From: Silurus meridionalis
Lineage: Eukaryota > Chordata > Actinopteri > Siluriformes > Siluridae
Direction of reading: 5' to 3'
Length of the DNA: 64,000 nucleotides
NCBI RefSeq assembly: GCF_014805685.1
Contig: NC_060909.1
Location: 3,792,292-3,856,291, forward strand
The notes under the pieces were generated by a model, which was not told the DNA's origin, did no database searches, and was given only the letters and a program-made list of their open reading frames with translations. This document shows, in pieces, positions 1 through 25,504 of this stretch. A program made the position numbers and the translations under genes. The first letter of the stretch is position 1. Each line of letters begins with the position of its first letter.

Positions 1-85
1 ATATGTAGTTCTTCCCCAAACTGTTAATAGGATGGTTTTATACAATACATTTTGCCTTCACTTGAACATCTAGTGGCAAATCTCT
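1..85. mobile_element. Edge fragment of a non-autonomous DNA transposon
   Basis: The first bases (TAGTTCTTCCCCAAACTGTTA) resemble the 5' interior of the terminal-inverted-repeat element at 62835-63363 and its relatives near 11935-12340 and 50490-50875. It would be a fourth, truncated copy inside cpt1a intron sequence. The match is short and judged by eye. Confidence 0.35.
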
Positions 86-560
86 TCAAAAGAGTGGATG
101 TTATTATGAGAGCAAATGGGGACTAAATGGGAAAAATATATATGTATCTTATTTTCAGGTGTCCACAAACTGATGACCAAGATTTGCACTTATGATATTT
201 TTCTATATTTAAACTCGTATGTATTAATATTGTACAACGTTATCACTTATGTTACAGCAACGATTTTATTACAAACTTTACTATATAAATTATTATGCAT
301 GATAAATAAAGTCTGTGACTCGCCTGCACTAACTGTACAGCTGTGCTGATGTGGGACCAGTAACCAGAACCTTCTGAACAATCTTGTGGTGTAGTATTAA
401 TCTAATATAATTTAACAAAATAAGACGTTTTGTGGGTGTGGAAGATGTCTAAAGACTCTGCCTGTGGGTTCCACTACAACTTTAACTAGTTGTCAAAAAA
501 ATAAAACCATTCTATTACTGTCTACTAACATTCACAGCCCCCCCGACCTGAAATACTCAC

Positions 561-3171
561 CAGCCAGATGCGTGATTTCCAGGATAATGAGCTGTGACGC
601 TCACTCATCCAGCCATGCCAGGACAGCAGCCACTTCAGCATGCTTCTCATGCTAAATATGATGACCACCCACAACCCTGTGCCCACCATAATGCCCCCGA
701 CTCTGCGCTGGTTGTCCAGGGACATGTATTTACTGCAGTAAGAAGAAGAGACATGGCGAATCTGAGAGTCGGGTCACTTAATAAAGAAGGTCGACCAATC
801 ACAGGTGTTTACCGATACAACAGCTTTGTTGGATTGTGCTTGCCGATAACGATTAATCAACAAAGTTTTTAAAATAGATACTGGATACAAAATAAATAAA
901 CAAACATAACAGTTCATGTAAAATAGTACTGAACTTTATTACAAAAATAAAACAGTAGTGAATTATGAAAAATGTGCTAAATAAAATAAATATGAGTATT
1001 AATAATTAAAAATATAATTTATTACCTTACTGGGGCGTATTTTCCAATTTTGAGGAAAAGACCTAAGGAGGGATCCACTTGAGCGTATTTTGCCCTTCCC
1101 ATGTACCCTGCAAGCACCAGCATCAGTCCTGGAGCGCTGCCTGGGTACACGCCAGTCATAATGCCATTCTGGGGACACATTTATATAAGAGGACATCAGT
1201 TTTCCAAAAAACATCAAAGAAATGATTTCAGATATGAAAATAAAAAGAGCTTTTAATCTGTGCCATATAGAGAAGAAATATAAATACTTCTATACTATAT
1301 ATAGATTTAATCAATGATGGAGGTATAGAAGTATTTATATCTCTTCTCTATATGGCACAGATTTTTATATTTTTAATACACATCATAACAAGGGAAGGGA
1401 AAGTAAATAAGATTGTGGTGAGACCAGACAAAGGAGGTGAAGGTAAAGGGGGTAGCAGAGCTGAAGATGCTGAGATTTTCATTAGGAGTGACGACGATGG
1501 ATAGAATTAGAAATGAGTTTAATAGAGGGACCGTGCATGTAGAACGTTTTGGAGACAAGGTGAGAGAGGCACAATTGAGTTGATTTGTTTATGTGCAGAA
1601 AAGGGACATGGAGTATATCAGTAGGAGAATGCTGAGGTTGCAGGTGTCAGACAGGAGAAAAAAGAGGAAGGCCAAGGAGAAGGTTTATGGATGTGGTAAG
1701 GAAAGACATGCAGGTAGTTGGTTTAAAAGAGGTTGCTGTGGTGACCCCTAACGGGAGAAGATGATGATTACACATCGCAACAACAAAGAGTTTAACAACT
1801 GTACTATGATCTCTGGATCACTTTTTTTGTAGCCACTTGTTCATATCTTCTTTTTTCTTCAATTGGAAATCACTCTGCAGATGAAGATGGCTACATTCAA
1901 ACAGCCCAAGGATCTACAAGATTGCCATGGAAGGTTAAACTCAGGAACGATGCAGTTGAATTTGTACTATGATTAATGTGAATGGTTTGTTACAATAGTT
2001 TAAAGTTTCAATTGCCATAAAGAATTGCCTTTAAGTGTCCATTAGTGAACAGTCGATAACCTTAACAATGATGGAACTATAATGAATAGACAATCAGTTG
2101 AGAATGGGTTCCCTTTTGCATCTGGTTCTCACCAGGTTTCTTCCTCATAACATGTCAGGGATTTTTTGCCACTGTCGTTACTGGCTTGGTCATTAGGAAT
2201 AAATGTACAGGGACTAATTTATGGCACTAAAATGTAAATGTATTTCTGTAAAGATGCTTTTGGACAATGTGCATTGTTAAAGTTGCTACACAAATTATAT
2301 TGATTCAAGTGAATGTAATACAGTGTAAATGTGGCACTATTTGAAAACTGCAGTGAAAAAACATTCAACTAAACTGAAGTATAGGTTAAAATTAGTGCAG
2401 GAACAGTGTGCAGATCTAATAGGTAAAGAGGTTTTTACCATGTACTAGTCTGAAAGGTTTGCATACTTATGCAAGCAACTTTTTTCAGGGTGTTTTTTTC
2501 TAGAACAACCTGTTGAAGCATAATTTATGCACATACTTCCTGAAAATTGATAGATTTTAAAAGGCTGTTCAAATCTTTTGCAAGTGAATGGAAATAATGC
2601 CATTTCAATACTGATCTGAGTTCTCTCTGAATGGTCACATGACCAAATACTCCCTAATGCATTTCACATGCAATGTTTTACTTTGTCACGTGTAAGCGTA
2701 CACAGTATGACATCTGGTGATGAAGAAAAAAAAAATATTGAGCATTTATATGTTGCAGTATTTTGATTTGGGGAGATGGATGATGTGATTTAGTTGAGGT
2801 TCCCTAATAAAGTGCAGCCGTGCCATTTGAAATACATGTGTGCATTTCTATAATGTAAAATCAATATCATCCTCGTGCAAAAACTCACGGTTACTCCAAA
2901 CCCATACATATTTACTTTCAAATGCATACATAACCCCAGTTTCCTGAATGCAGTTTTCCAGGTTTCGCAATGAACCCCAATCGATCGGCCCTTCTGAGAA
3001 CAGAAAGATATGCAGGACGTTTGTTGGTACCTTGAAGCGGATGAACTTCTTCTTCCACGAATGGAGGCCTGACAGGTAGACCTGCCGCAGGGCTTCATGG
3101 CTTAGCTGCAAGTCGATTCCATCAGGGGAGACAGTGAACTGAAAGGCCACGGCCTGGTGAGCTTCTGCCAT
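561..3171 (-). CDS. cpt1a: Carnitine O-palmitoyltransferase 1, liver type (first three coding exons; gene continues off the left edge)
   Basis: Outer-mitochondrial-membrane enzyme that transfers long-chain acyl groups from CoA to carnitine; the malonyl-CoA-regulated entry step of fatty-acid oxidation. Minus-strand coding exons: 3031-3171 (47 codons, opening [20 protein letters not shown], the near-invariant CPT1 N-terminus), 1026-1168 and 561-732. Donors are GTACCA, GTAATA and GTGAGT; acceptors CCCCAG and CTGCAG; phases agree across all joins. The N-terminal regulatory segment, both membrane segments (about residues 59-72 and 104-122) and the intermembrane loop are present. The second membrane exon carries [13 protein letters not shown] and WHGWM. 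The catalytic domain is outside the window. [20 protein letters not shown] favours the 1A over the 1B paralogue; which teleost 1A copy is undetermined. The window gives about 152 residues of a protein usually near 770. Confidence 0.93.
1255..1363. repeat. Near-perfect 42-bp inverted repeat (hairpin)
   Basis: The arms at 1255-1296 and 1322-1363 are reverse complements with about two mismatches around a 25-base spacer. The left arm includes TGCCATATAGAGAAGAAATA and the right arm its complement TCTCTTCTCTATATGGCA. It lies in cpt1a intron sequence between coding exons 3 and 4, directly next to a LINE 3' fragment. It may be a small foldback element or MITE. Confidence 0.8.
1400..1775 (+). mobile_element. 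Decayed non-LTR retrotransposon, 3' end
   Basis: The sequence matches the 3' part of the reverse-transcriptase element at 9585-10500: the same stretch encoding a GDKVREA.L-like segment, then YISRRMLRL, a K/R-rich run, and the closing GTGACCCCTAACGGGAGAAG. It is full of stops and frameshifts. It sits antisense in a cpt1a intron. Confidence 0.7.
2040..2330 (+). mobile_element. Dispersed SINE-like repeat (family also at 10560, 27995 and 53840)
   Basis: The order AACAATGATGGAACTATAAT, 'GGTTCCC...CAGGTTTCTTCCTCAT', 'GTACAGGGAC', then 'TGTAAAGATGCTTTTGGACAATGTGCATTGTTAAA' recurs at 27995-28205 and 53840-54130, and in reverse orientation at 10560-10870. The last part is a common fish repeat tail. 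It is noncoding. Confidence 0.6.
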
Positions 3172-3823
3172 GCTGACTGGGTCACAGGGACACCTTGAGC
3201 AAATTAAACACTATGCTGGAGGAAATAGAGAAAGAATTTAAAAACAATTAATGCATGATCAGGCTTGTGCATGTAAAAAGAACCGCAATGATTTCTTTAA
3301 TATGCACACAGTCAGGGGTGCAAAAACTTTTTTTCTTTTGGTATGAACAGTAATTAAGCATGCCATAAAGAACACTGCTTCTCAAAGTACATGCTTTCAT
3401 TATTCGATTTTAAATGCATACAAATGCATGTTTTTGGCCCAATTCTTCATATAATGCTGGTTATATAACTTTATATAAATAGCCTTAATAATATTCTTGA
3501 TAAATATTAACTCTGCTTAGTGTTAATGACACGTTATCAATCTAAATTAGTGTGCTTCGTGTGCACGTGACTGATCAGCTCTGAATGTCACATTGAATGA
3601 CCGGAGTCTGCTAGTAAAATGCAAGCAAAGTGCGAGCAAACTACAACGAGCAAAGCCACAAACAATGTTATAAAAAAAATGCAATATAATTACCGTGTCT
3701 AATGAACACTAAGACGTCCTTCTATAAATCCCTGACGCTTGCTAATTAGGATGCTAGCTAAACGGCTAGTCAGCACTATCCGCCATCTTTGTTTACTCTC
3801 TATATGAAGAACGCAGCGCTCAC

Positions 3824-4000
3824 CTTCACGCGCGATGACAGGCTCAATCATTCACATTTACCTGATATTTTCTCAGTCTTGGAAGACACGACGATGTCCA
3901 GGTCTATGTCCTGCCCCGTCCCTGATGCCCTCTGGCTAATAATTCTTCACCAGGAGCATCCAGGCTGACACATACCGATTACGCGGAAAACCGCATACTA
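3824..4000 (-). promoter_or_regulatory. cpt1a: Probable cpt1a noncoding first exon and promoter
   Basis: The cpt1a start codon lies in exon 2, whose 5' untranslated part begins after a CTCAAG acceptor near 3194. Upstream on the minus strand are two good candidate donors: GAAG|GTGAGC with the exon ending at 3824, and ATCAG|GTAAAT ending at 3862. Both lie in a locally GC- and CpG-richer stretch (about 3780-4110), unlike the AT-rich surroundings. The transcription start is not resolved. Two donors could mean alternative splicing of the leader. Confidence 0.4.
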
Positions 4001-4254
4001 GCACACTAAGCAGTACGCAAAGTACGTAAGCCAGCGCCACACTACAGCCCGAAGTACGACGTATAGAGGAAACGGTCGAATACCGATTACCCATACGATC
4101 ACTAGATAGGTGCACTATAGCCTGCATGAGGTAAGGGCTTACACGCCCCTTTCTAGTGCACTATGTTTATAGTACAGGGTTTTGTTTAGATTAAACCTTG
4201 CCCTGACGTGAAAAAAAAAACTATTCGCCCCCTAGTGGCTGAAGTGATTTATTT

Positions 4255-4600
4255 AAGATGAACATAAAAAAAAAATAATAATAACAACAATAATAACAAT
4301 AACAATAATAATAATAGCAACAACAAAAAATAATAATACAAATAATTACGACAATAATAATTATGATAATAAGAATAACAATGATAATTATTAATATTTA
4401 TTATATAACAATAACAATAATATTAATACTGTTATAAATCAGCTAACAATACAATCACAAGAAAGAAGCTTAATAATGATGCTGATGATGATGATAATAG
4501 TAGTGATAATTATATTTTTTATTATTATTATTATTATAAAAATTAGAAGAAGAAAAAGAACAATAACAATTATAATAATTATGTTATAAATCAGCATTAA
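4255..4600. repeat. AAT/ATT-rich low-complexity tract
   Basis: Degenerate AAT, AAC and ATT trinucleotides fill the space upstream of the cpt1a promoter region. No open frame or motif was seen. Confidence 0.85.
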
Positions 4601-4653
4601 AAAAAGTAATAAAGAAAGGCTTTTACTTTTTCACAGTACAGTGAAATTCTTTC

Positions 4654-4656
<3 letters not shown>

Positions 4657-4733
<77 letters not shown>
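4657..4733. repeat. (AT)n microsatellite
   Basis: Uninterrupted AT dinucleotides. Confidence 0.98.
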
Positions 4734-4735
<2 letters not shown>

Positions 4736-4867
4736 TTAATTAGTGCTTAAAAGTTTAGTGCCTATAAATGTATGTAACTTTATAGTAGTTCTTGAGTTGC
4801 TCAGTAACTTTAAGGATATTTTAGGCTCCTCATGTGGTCATCCTCAGCTACACAGAAAACTTCATCT

Positions 4868-5068
4868 ATACAAAGATTTTCTTCTTCTCCTTCTTCTTCT
4901 TTTTCTTCTACTGATTCTCCTTCCTCTTCTCCTCCTTCCTCTTCTTCTTCTTTTTCTCTTTTCTACTCCTCCTCCTCCTGCTCCTCCTTATTCTTCTTCT
5001 TCTTTTTCTGCTCATTTTTCTGCTTCTTTTTCTTCTTCTTTTTCTTCTTCTTTTTCTTCTTCTTCCAC
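4868..5068 (+). repeat. Pyrimidine-strand (CTT/CCT)n tract
   Basis: About 200 bases almost wholly C and T on the plus strand (TTCTTCTTCT, CTCCTCCTCC), with the matching purine strand opposite. The Ser- and Phe-rich open frames it creates are artefacts. Such tracts can form intramolecular triplexes. Confidence 0.9.
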
Positions 5069-5629
5069 TGGATGTAGAAGCAGTAGTAGAAAGAAGCAGT
5101 TCAGCAAGTCTAACACTAGATGGCGCTCTTATCGCAGCCACAACCTTTTCTCTAAACTACAGTAGCTTCCTTTTTTCCTCTACTAAAATTAAATCGTCAA
5201 CATTTTAATATGATAAACAGCAGAAATAAATGAACTGTTTTTATAAAGAGGCAAATGTGTGGACATTTAATTAGATAAAGCCTTAAATGCCTACATTGAA
5301 AAACCTTTAAACAATAGCCAATTAAATACTGGCAGATGTGTAAATATAGGACAAAATGAAATAATAATGATTATATTAACATATATTACATTATCATTAT
5401 TGTTGTTGTTTTTGTTGGTGGTGGTTTTATTAAATATTAGTATTATTTATATGTATACTGGCAGAATGTACACAGAATGAATAAAATCATGGCATGATAT
5501 TTAACATATGTGAGTGAATGAAAAGTCTTATTTTATTTTGTTTATTTTTTGTCCATGTGTGAGGCAACACCAAAAAGCAGCGAGGCTGAACTTTTAATTA
5601 CATTACAGCATCTTCAATTTACAAATTTT

Positions 5630-6410
5630 AATCCACAGGTTTGCTCATTAATCCAGTCCACAGATTTGCTCATTACTTTAGTCCACATATTTTGTCTTTA
5701 CTTCACAGATTTATCATTAATCCAGTCAACAGATTTGGTCATTAATCCAGTCCACATATTTGGTCATTAATCTACATATTTGGTCATTAATCCAGTCCAC
5801 AGATTTGGTCATTAATCCAGTCCATAGATTTGGACATTAATCCACATATTTGGTCATTAATCCACATATTTGGTCATTAACCCAGTCCACAGATTTGGAC
5901 ATTAATCCACATATTTGGTCATTAATCCACATATTTGGTCATTAACCCAGTCCACAGATTTGGACATTAATCCACATATTTGGTCATTAATCCAGTCTAC
6001 ATATTTGGTCATTAATCCACAGATTTGGTCATTAATCCAGTCCACAGATTTGGTCATTAATCCACAGATTTGGTCATTAATCTAGTCCATAGATTTGGTC
6101 ATTAATCCACAGATTTGGTCAGTAATCCACAGATTTGGTCATTAATCTAGTCCACAGATTTGGAAATTACTTTAGTTCAGCGATTTGTTTACTTCTTCAG
6201 TCCACAGATTTGGTCATTACTCCCTATATGTGGTCATTAATCTAGATGACAGATTTAGGCATTCTTTCATTACAAAGATTTATTCCCTGCTTCAGTCCAC
6301 AGATCTGGTCATTACTCCACTCCACAGATTTATTCCCAACTCTTGTCTACAGATTTATTGCCTGCTCCAGTCCACAGAGTTAATCCTTACTCCACTCCAT
6401 AGCTTTGCTG
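5630..6410 (+). repeat. 20/25-bp minisatellite upstream of mfge8
   Basis: Tandem units alternate between ATTAATCCACATATTTGGTC (20 bp) and a 25-bp form with an AGTCC insertion (ATTAATCCAGTCCACAGATT + TGGTC). More than 25 units are recognisable, with decay toward the right end. The array stops about 65 bp before the mfge8 initiation codon, so it forms the proximal promoter or part of the 5' leader. Confidence 0.93.
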
Positions 6411-6475
6411 CACTCTATTTGGCACAATCCAACCCAGAGAGACGTCAGTGGAAAGACTGTAAGGACTGGAACAAT

Positions 6476-17182
<10,707 letters not shown>

Positions 17183-17487
17183 AAATCACGAAGAGGATTC
17201 TGGCTCGTTCGTCTGATCGTGTGCGATTTCTCTGCACGTACGCAGTCACTAGGTGTTAATGGTTCAGCGAAGAATATAGAATAAATTCTACTGACTGGAG
17301 CTTACGGTTTATTTAGAATGATAAAATGTTGTCATTTGTTTTGGTATCTGTTACTAATATATCTAGATTAATACTTGCACTATTTTGTGATTTTTTTGAT
17401 ATCCCATGCAGTATCCTGGTCCCCTGATGTCCATACTTTTTTCTCTTATGATTTTGGATAAAGACTATGTGTAGTCAGGGAATGTGC

Positions 17488-17493
17488 AATAAA
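17488..17493 (+). terminator. mfge8: Candidate mfge8 polyadenylation signal
   Basis: AATAAA about 305 bp after the mfge8 stop. Chosen as the first canonical hexamer after the stop; the cleavage site is unknown. Confidence 0.45.
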
Positions 17494-18289
17494 GAAGTAG
17501 AATCAGCATGAATACTAAAATGTAAAGGATTACGCTCTAGAAATTGAGGCAAATCAAAACTTAATTTGTTGGTAAAAATTAAATTGTCCCAATACTACAT
17601 CACACTGGTTTGATTCTGCATGCATTTTTTAAGTCCAATCTAATTCTAATGAGTTTGCTTTGTATTTACAGTAGAGTATGTACAACAACCAAATTTATAC
17701 AGAAGTGTAGAACATTGTTTTGCTTTTTTTACTTTTTATAAAAAAAATAAAAAAATACACTGTATGTTTCCCATTAACAGTCAGTCATAATAAATGGTTC
17801 AAGAATTGTTTTTTGTTTGTGTGATTTCATTAAGCGCTGTCTACAAGCAATAAATGGCAAAAAAAAATTTACTCCAAAAAAAGTTACTCCAGCTTAGTGC
17901 GTTTCCTGATGCCCAATTATAGTGCTCTAGTGTAAAAACAGAACTTTGCCTTATTCAGTCTTCCAAGAATCCCATTTCATTGTTTGCATCACATCGTAGA
18001 AACATTGTCATACTACAGCTGGTAAATGCCAGAGATTATATTAACATTTACAGCCGAGGCCTTCGTGGTCTAAACTTTATTACACAAATTACAGGCTCCT
18101 CCTCAGCTCCCTGCACCCGATCAGCATTCCTACCCTGGAGCAAAGCCTTTCATCTGATCCTGAGTGTATACACACCACCCTCTTAACCCACGTAATGGCT
18201 CTCTGTGTGTGAGGACAGACGGGGAAATCAAGATGTTCTCAGACAGCTGACGAATCAGCTAAGCCCCTTTCTTTTTTTCCTGGAGTTTC

Positions 18290-19190
18290 AGATTGGTATC
18301 TGCCCAGGTGTGTGCAGTCTGTGCTGGTAGGTAGCGGTGGTGAGACGTAGCTCTTAATGTCTTGAAACTGTGCAGTTTTTTGAGTTTTTAATTTACAAAG
18401 AAAAGGTAAGAATTTCATTAAAATGTGTTCAATTTTGTGATTTTTTTATTGTTAATATTAATATAAACATCTTTTAACTTAGGACTTACACCAGCTGCAT
18501 GATACTGCAATTCTGCAAAGCTATTATTATCCTCTTGGCACTGTCCCACCCTGTTATTAGATTTGTGGATGCTTTGTAGCAAGATGTCTCTCTTCTTTCT
18601 TTCTTTACTATATGACAGTTATTTCCTGTTGAGCTCATCTGTTATGGTTCAGACTGTAGTGATAAATGAACCAGAATGATGAAAACATCATCAAAAAAGA
18701 GAGGGAAAAAATTGTCAGCAGAATTGAGAGCCACAAATCCCAAGATTGAGAGACCAGAGAAAACAATTCTCTATTGAACATCCTAATGGTTTTAACAATC
18801 ACAAGTATAATTCATTTTGTCTGAATGATGCAATTAAACTTAGCTCTTTTTTTCAATAAATTAATGGTTTTCAATCTGTAATACAGTAATGGATGAAATG
18901 CTTGTAACCGCTTAATTATTGTATTATTTAGCTTAATTTATTGCAAATTACAACGCCAATTTTCAGATGTTATAAAGATTCTTTACTGTTCTTTCTACAG
19001 TATGACATATGTGAATATATTAAGGCTAGAAGGTCCTCCTCTAGCAGGGCTTTGAATGACTTTTTTTCCCATGTCTCAACTTTTCTTCTGCCTTTTTTCA
19101 GTCCACTCGCCTCAGCGTCACCTTAGCGTTAGTAAACCTGCATTTAAAGGCAGCAACGGGAATTGAGGAAAGTGCAATTAAAGACCACAG
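18290..19190 (+). promoter_or_regulatory. hapln3: Possible hapln3 5' untranslated exons
   Basis: Two splice-like noncoding segments precede the coding exon. One ends AAAAG|GTAAGA at 18405. The other lies between a polypyrimidine-CAG acceptor at 19101 and CACAGG|GTGAGT at 19190. The start codon lies 29 bases inside the next exon, which begins after TGTTATAG at 19667, so at least one upstream leader exon is required. Their exact identity is inferred. Confidence 0.4.
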
Positions 19191-19262
19191 GGTGAGTAAA
19201 CATGTGGACTCATTTGTTAAAGTTTGGAAACTTGGTATGTTGCTTTGTTTATTTTATAGTTT

Positions 19263-19265
<3 letters not shown>

Positions 19266-19340
<75 letters not shown>
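19266..19340. repeat. (AT)n microsatellite
   Basis: AT dinucleotides between the probable hapln3 leader exon and the coding exon. Confidence 0.97.
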
Positions 19341-19345
<5 letters not shown>

Positions 19346-19696
19346 GGTTATTGTATTATACATTACATTATTGTATTTATATGTATATGTTATATATGTT
19401 ATGTTATATGTATCTGTTATATATTTGATGCTAAATACAATTAAGTTGCAACAATCTATAAATTTGTAAAATTGTCAAACTTTTTTATGTTTTAATTATT
19501 TTAACAGCAAAGATCAGCATTTCTTGTTCCTCTCATTCCTTCTCTTCTGTATTTTTACTTTTTTCATTTCTTGGCTTTGTTTTACGTGGGGTTCTTTGCC
19601 ATTCTGTGTCTTGCTGTGATTTAAAAAAAAATGTATTGCCTAAACAGTTCTGCTATCACTGTTATAGTGGGAGGATTTCCAAGACAACTGTTCCAA

Positions 19697-22943
<3,247 letters not shown>

Positions 22944-25504
22944 AGAGCTCTTTGATACTTTGCGCCTGCTGAATGTGAAATATGAGACACAACAACCTTC
23001 TATCCAACTATAGGTTTGGACTTTTCAATGACAATTTTTTAGGAAATATTTTTTACGCATTCTTGTCAATAATACTTTTAGACACACTTTTTCTAAGAAA
23101 ATGTTTCATTTTTCATTTTTTCAAGTATTGAAATAAAAATCATCATTTGATTGATCCAGCATGATTTTCTTATAAGGAAAGATTAAGCTTTTTTTTCAGT
23201 TACATTTATTATATTTTTGGTGAATTGCTTAGTATTATTTTCATGGAGCTTTGGAACCCTGAAACACTTTACGAGCTAAAAAAAAGATGATTTAATCATA
23301 GAATTGTAGATATCTATTATTATTATTTTATCCCAATTTCTTTTTATGAACTACCAGGCAGGATGTACGTATGATTTTGTTTTTTTGACCTTTTTTTTCA
23401 AATGTGATATCCTTTATGAATTGTAAAAGGTGGTGGTTTCATTGACCATAAACAATCTATTTTTATGTTAAAAATGTTTGAAGGAGCATCAAAATGACCA
23501 CATAATGTATATTTCTCTCATCAGAGTTTTTGTCTCATTAACTATAGGAACAAATCTAGATGAACTTTCTCAGTTTCTCAGAGGCTCAAATCCACATCTG
23601 AATAAATCCTTTTAGGAGGACCAGAATGTACATTATTATATTCAAGGTGTTTAAATGAGTTACTGCTTTACATACAGTATTTTCATTTCAGCTCTGAAAC
23701 TGAGCTTGTCCTTCCAGTAGGTGTCTCAGTGTGTGAGTTTACTCTGCGGACGTGGAGGAGCTCTAGGTAAGAGAGGAGAAAGGGCCTTGTGCTTAAGAGG
23801 AGCCCTAAAAGAGCCCATTCAGCCAAAGACCACCCTACACTCCACCCTTCTGCGCACACTGCAATGCCTGTCGTTTTTACAACTCTTGTAAGTCCCAGGG
23901 TGCTCAATAAGCAACCCAGCTGCATTTTTAGACTGGGCTGGCCAAGGTGCAAACACTTTCCATCACCTGTGAACTGTGAATAACGTCTCAGAGTGCAAGT
24001 TCTCGAGTCCCGAGTCCTAAAACCAGACGTGTGACTTTCTATTCGCTTGTAACTGTTTTGAAAGAACACACAATTAATCTTAAAAAGTGATCTGTAGAAT
24101 GTTTTATTTGGCGTTTCTCATCTCTTCACTTTTTTTGCTTTTGTTTCATACATGTATTACAGGCTGTGTGTCGTCATCTGTGAAAAGATTAAAGTCAAAT
24201 CTGATGGCAACCTCCGTCTTTCAGTCTTTCGTTCTTGTTCTTCAGCAGGGCTTCTTTTTGGTCCTCTTTTTTCGAGTCTGCATTTGTTTCCTGGGTTACA
24301 GTTATCTACTGTACTGTTACACTTATCAGTTCAACATTCTTGATTAAAAATAAGATGGAAGAAAGAGGCACAGCCCCTAATTGATATTCAACAAAACCCA
24401 GGACGTGGGCAGTTCGTAAGAAAGACATTCGTAAGGCACGTGTTATAACTGATATTAGCGAAAAAGCATTAGAGGAAAAAAAAAAGAAAGAAACATCAAT
24501 GAGGTCTTATAAGAACTGAAACTGAGAACTATTTAAAAGAGGGAGAGTGATGATGGTCTCACAGTACTGTGCCCTGCACAGCTTACAATATGTCAAAAAC
24601 ATGGAAACATACAGCACAAATGATCTATATGCATGTTTAAGATGACAGTTTGCAGGATCTGGCCATCGAACACTGCTTTTTAATGCATGTATATATATTA
24701 ATTTTTATTTGTATTTTAGGCCTAACGAGATGGGGATACCATGTCAAATGGCCAGGTAGAATGTAATATTTTGAGAAATCAATAAATACATTTAATTTCA
24801 CATTACTGTCATCAGACATATCAAAAAAGGATAGCTTTTTTTTATAATTTGTATGAAATAAATTAGTTGTATGTAAACTCTCTTATTTATGGCTATGCAT
24901 TATTTTTCTAGACACACTATCCATTCTGATAGACTATAGATTATAATAATTCATCACATAATTTAATTTGTTTACTATCTTGTATACAATAAGTGCTATA
25001 TTTTTTTCTAACACAATTGCGTCCAAAAAAACCCCAAACAAACAAAAACAGTAACCTATTTCGTTGTCCCTCTAAGAAGAAGGATTGCACACGGTTCTTA
25101 GCTGTTCCCTTTTGCCACAAAATTCCAGACTGTCTGGATGAAAGATCCTCCTCTGAAAATGTTTTTTTTTTTTTTGGGGTAAAATTCAGCTGATACCTTG
25201 AGACAATCTGATTCAGTAAGTTCAGAGATCCAATTACACTAACTGTGGGAATAAATACTAATTAAAAAAAAAAAAAAGTGGCTTCTTGGATTAGGTTGGG
25301 AAAAGAATCACAAAACAGATTACTTTTTCTTATCGAAGCACTACAACATGTTGGGAGTGACACTATATACAGGTTGGGAAGTTATTTTAAAAATAACACT
25401 TTTTAATACATAATGCATTCATTAATTTCAAGGCCATGAAAAAATGTGAAAAATTTAAAAGATTTTTTTTTTTTCAATCTCTTAATTATTTCTTCTTTAA
25501 GTTA
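22944..25504. other. hapln3/acan convergent 3' flanks, no gene seen
   Basis: Holds the 3' untranslated sequence of both convergent genes plus AT-rich filler. AATAAA at 23132 (plus) is the best hapln3 poly(A) candidate. No homology-supported coding frame was found. The 128-residue open frame on the minus strand at 23683-24069 has no recognisable motif. Confidence 0.6.

Noticed and set aside
2790..3098. Overlapping minus-strand frame in the cpt1a start exon
   Set aside because: Out-of-frame shadow of the genuine CPT1 N-terminal exon, running on into the intron.
4743..5165. 140-codon Ser/Leu-rich open frame
   Set aside because: Translation of the CTT/CCT tract; low complexity only.
23683..24069. 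128-codon minus-strand open frame near the hapln3 3' flank
   Set aside because: No recognised motif, no splice context, composition like the surrounding noncoding DNA.
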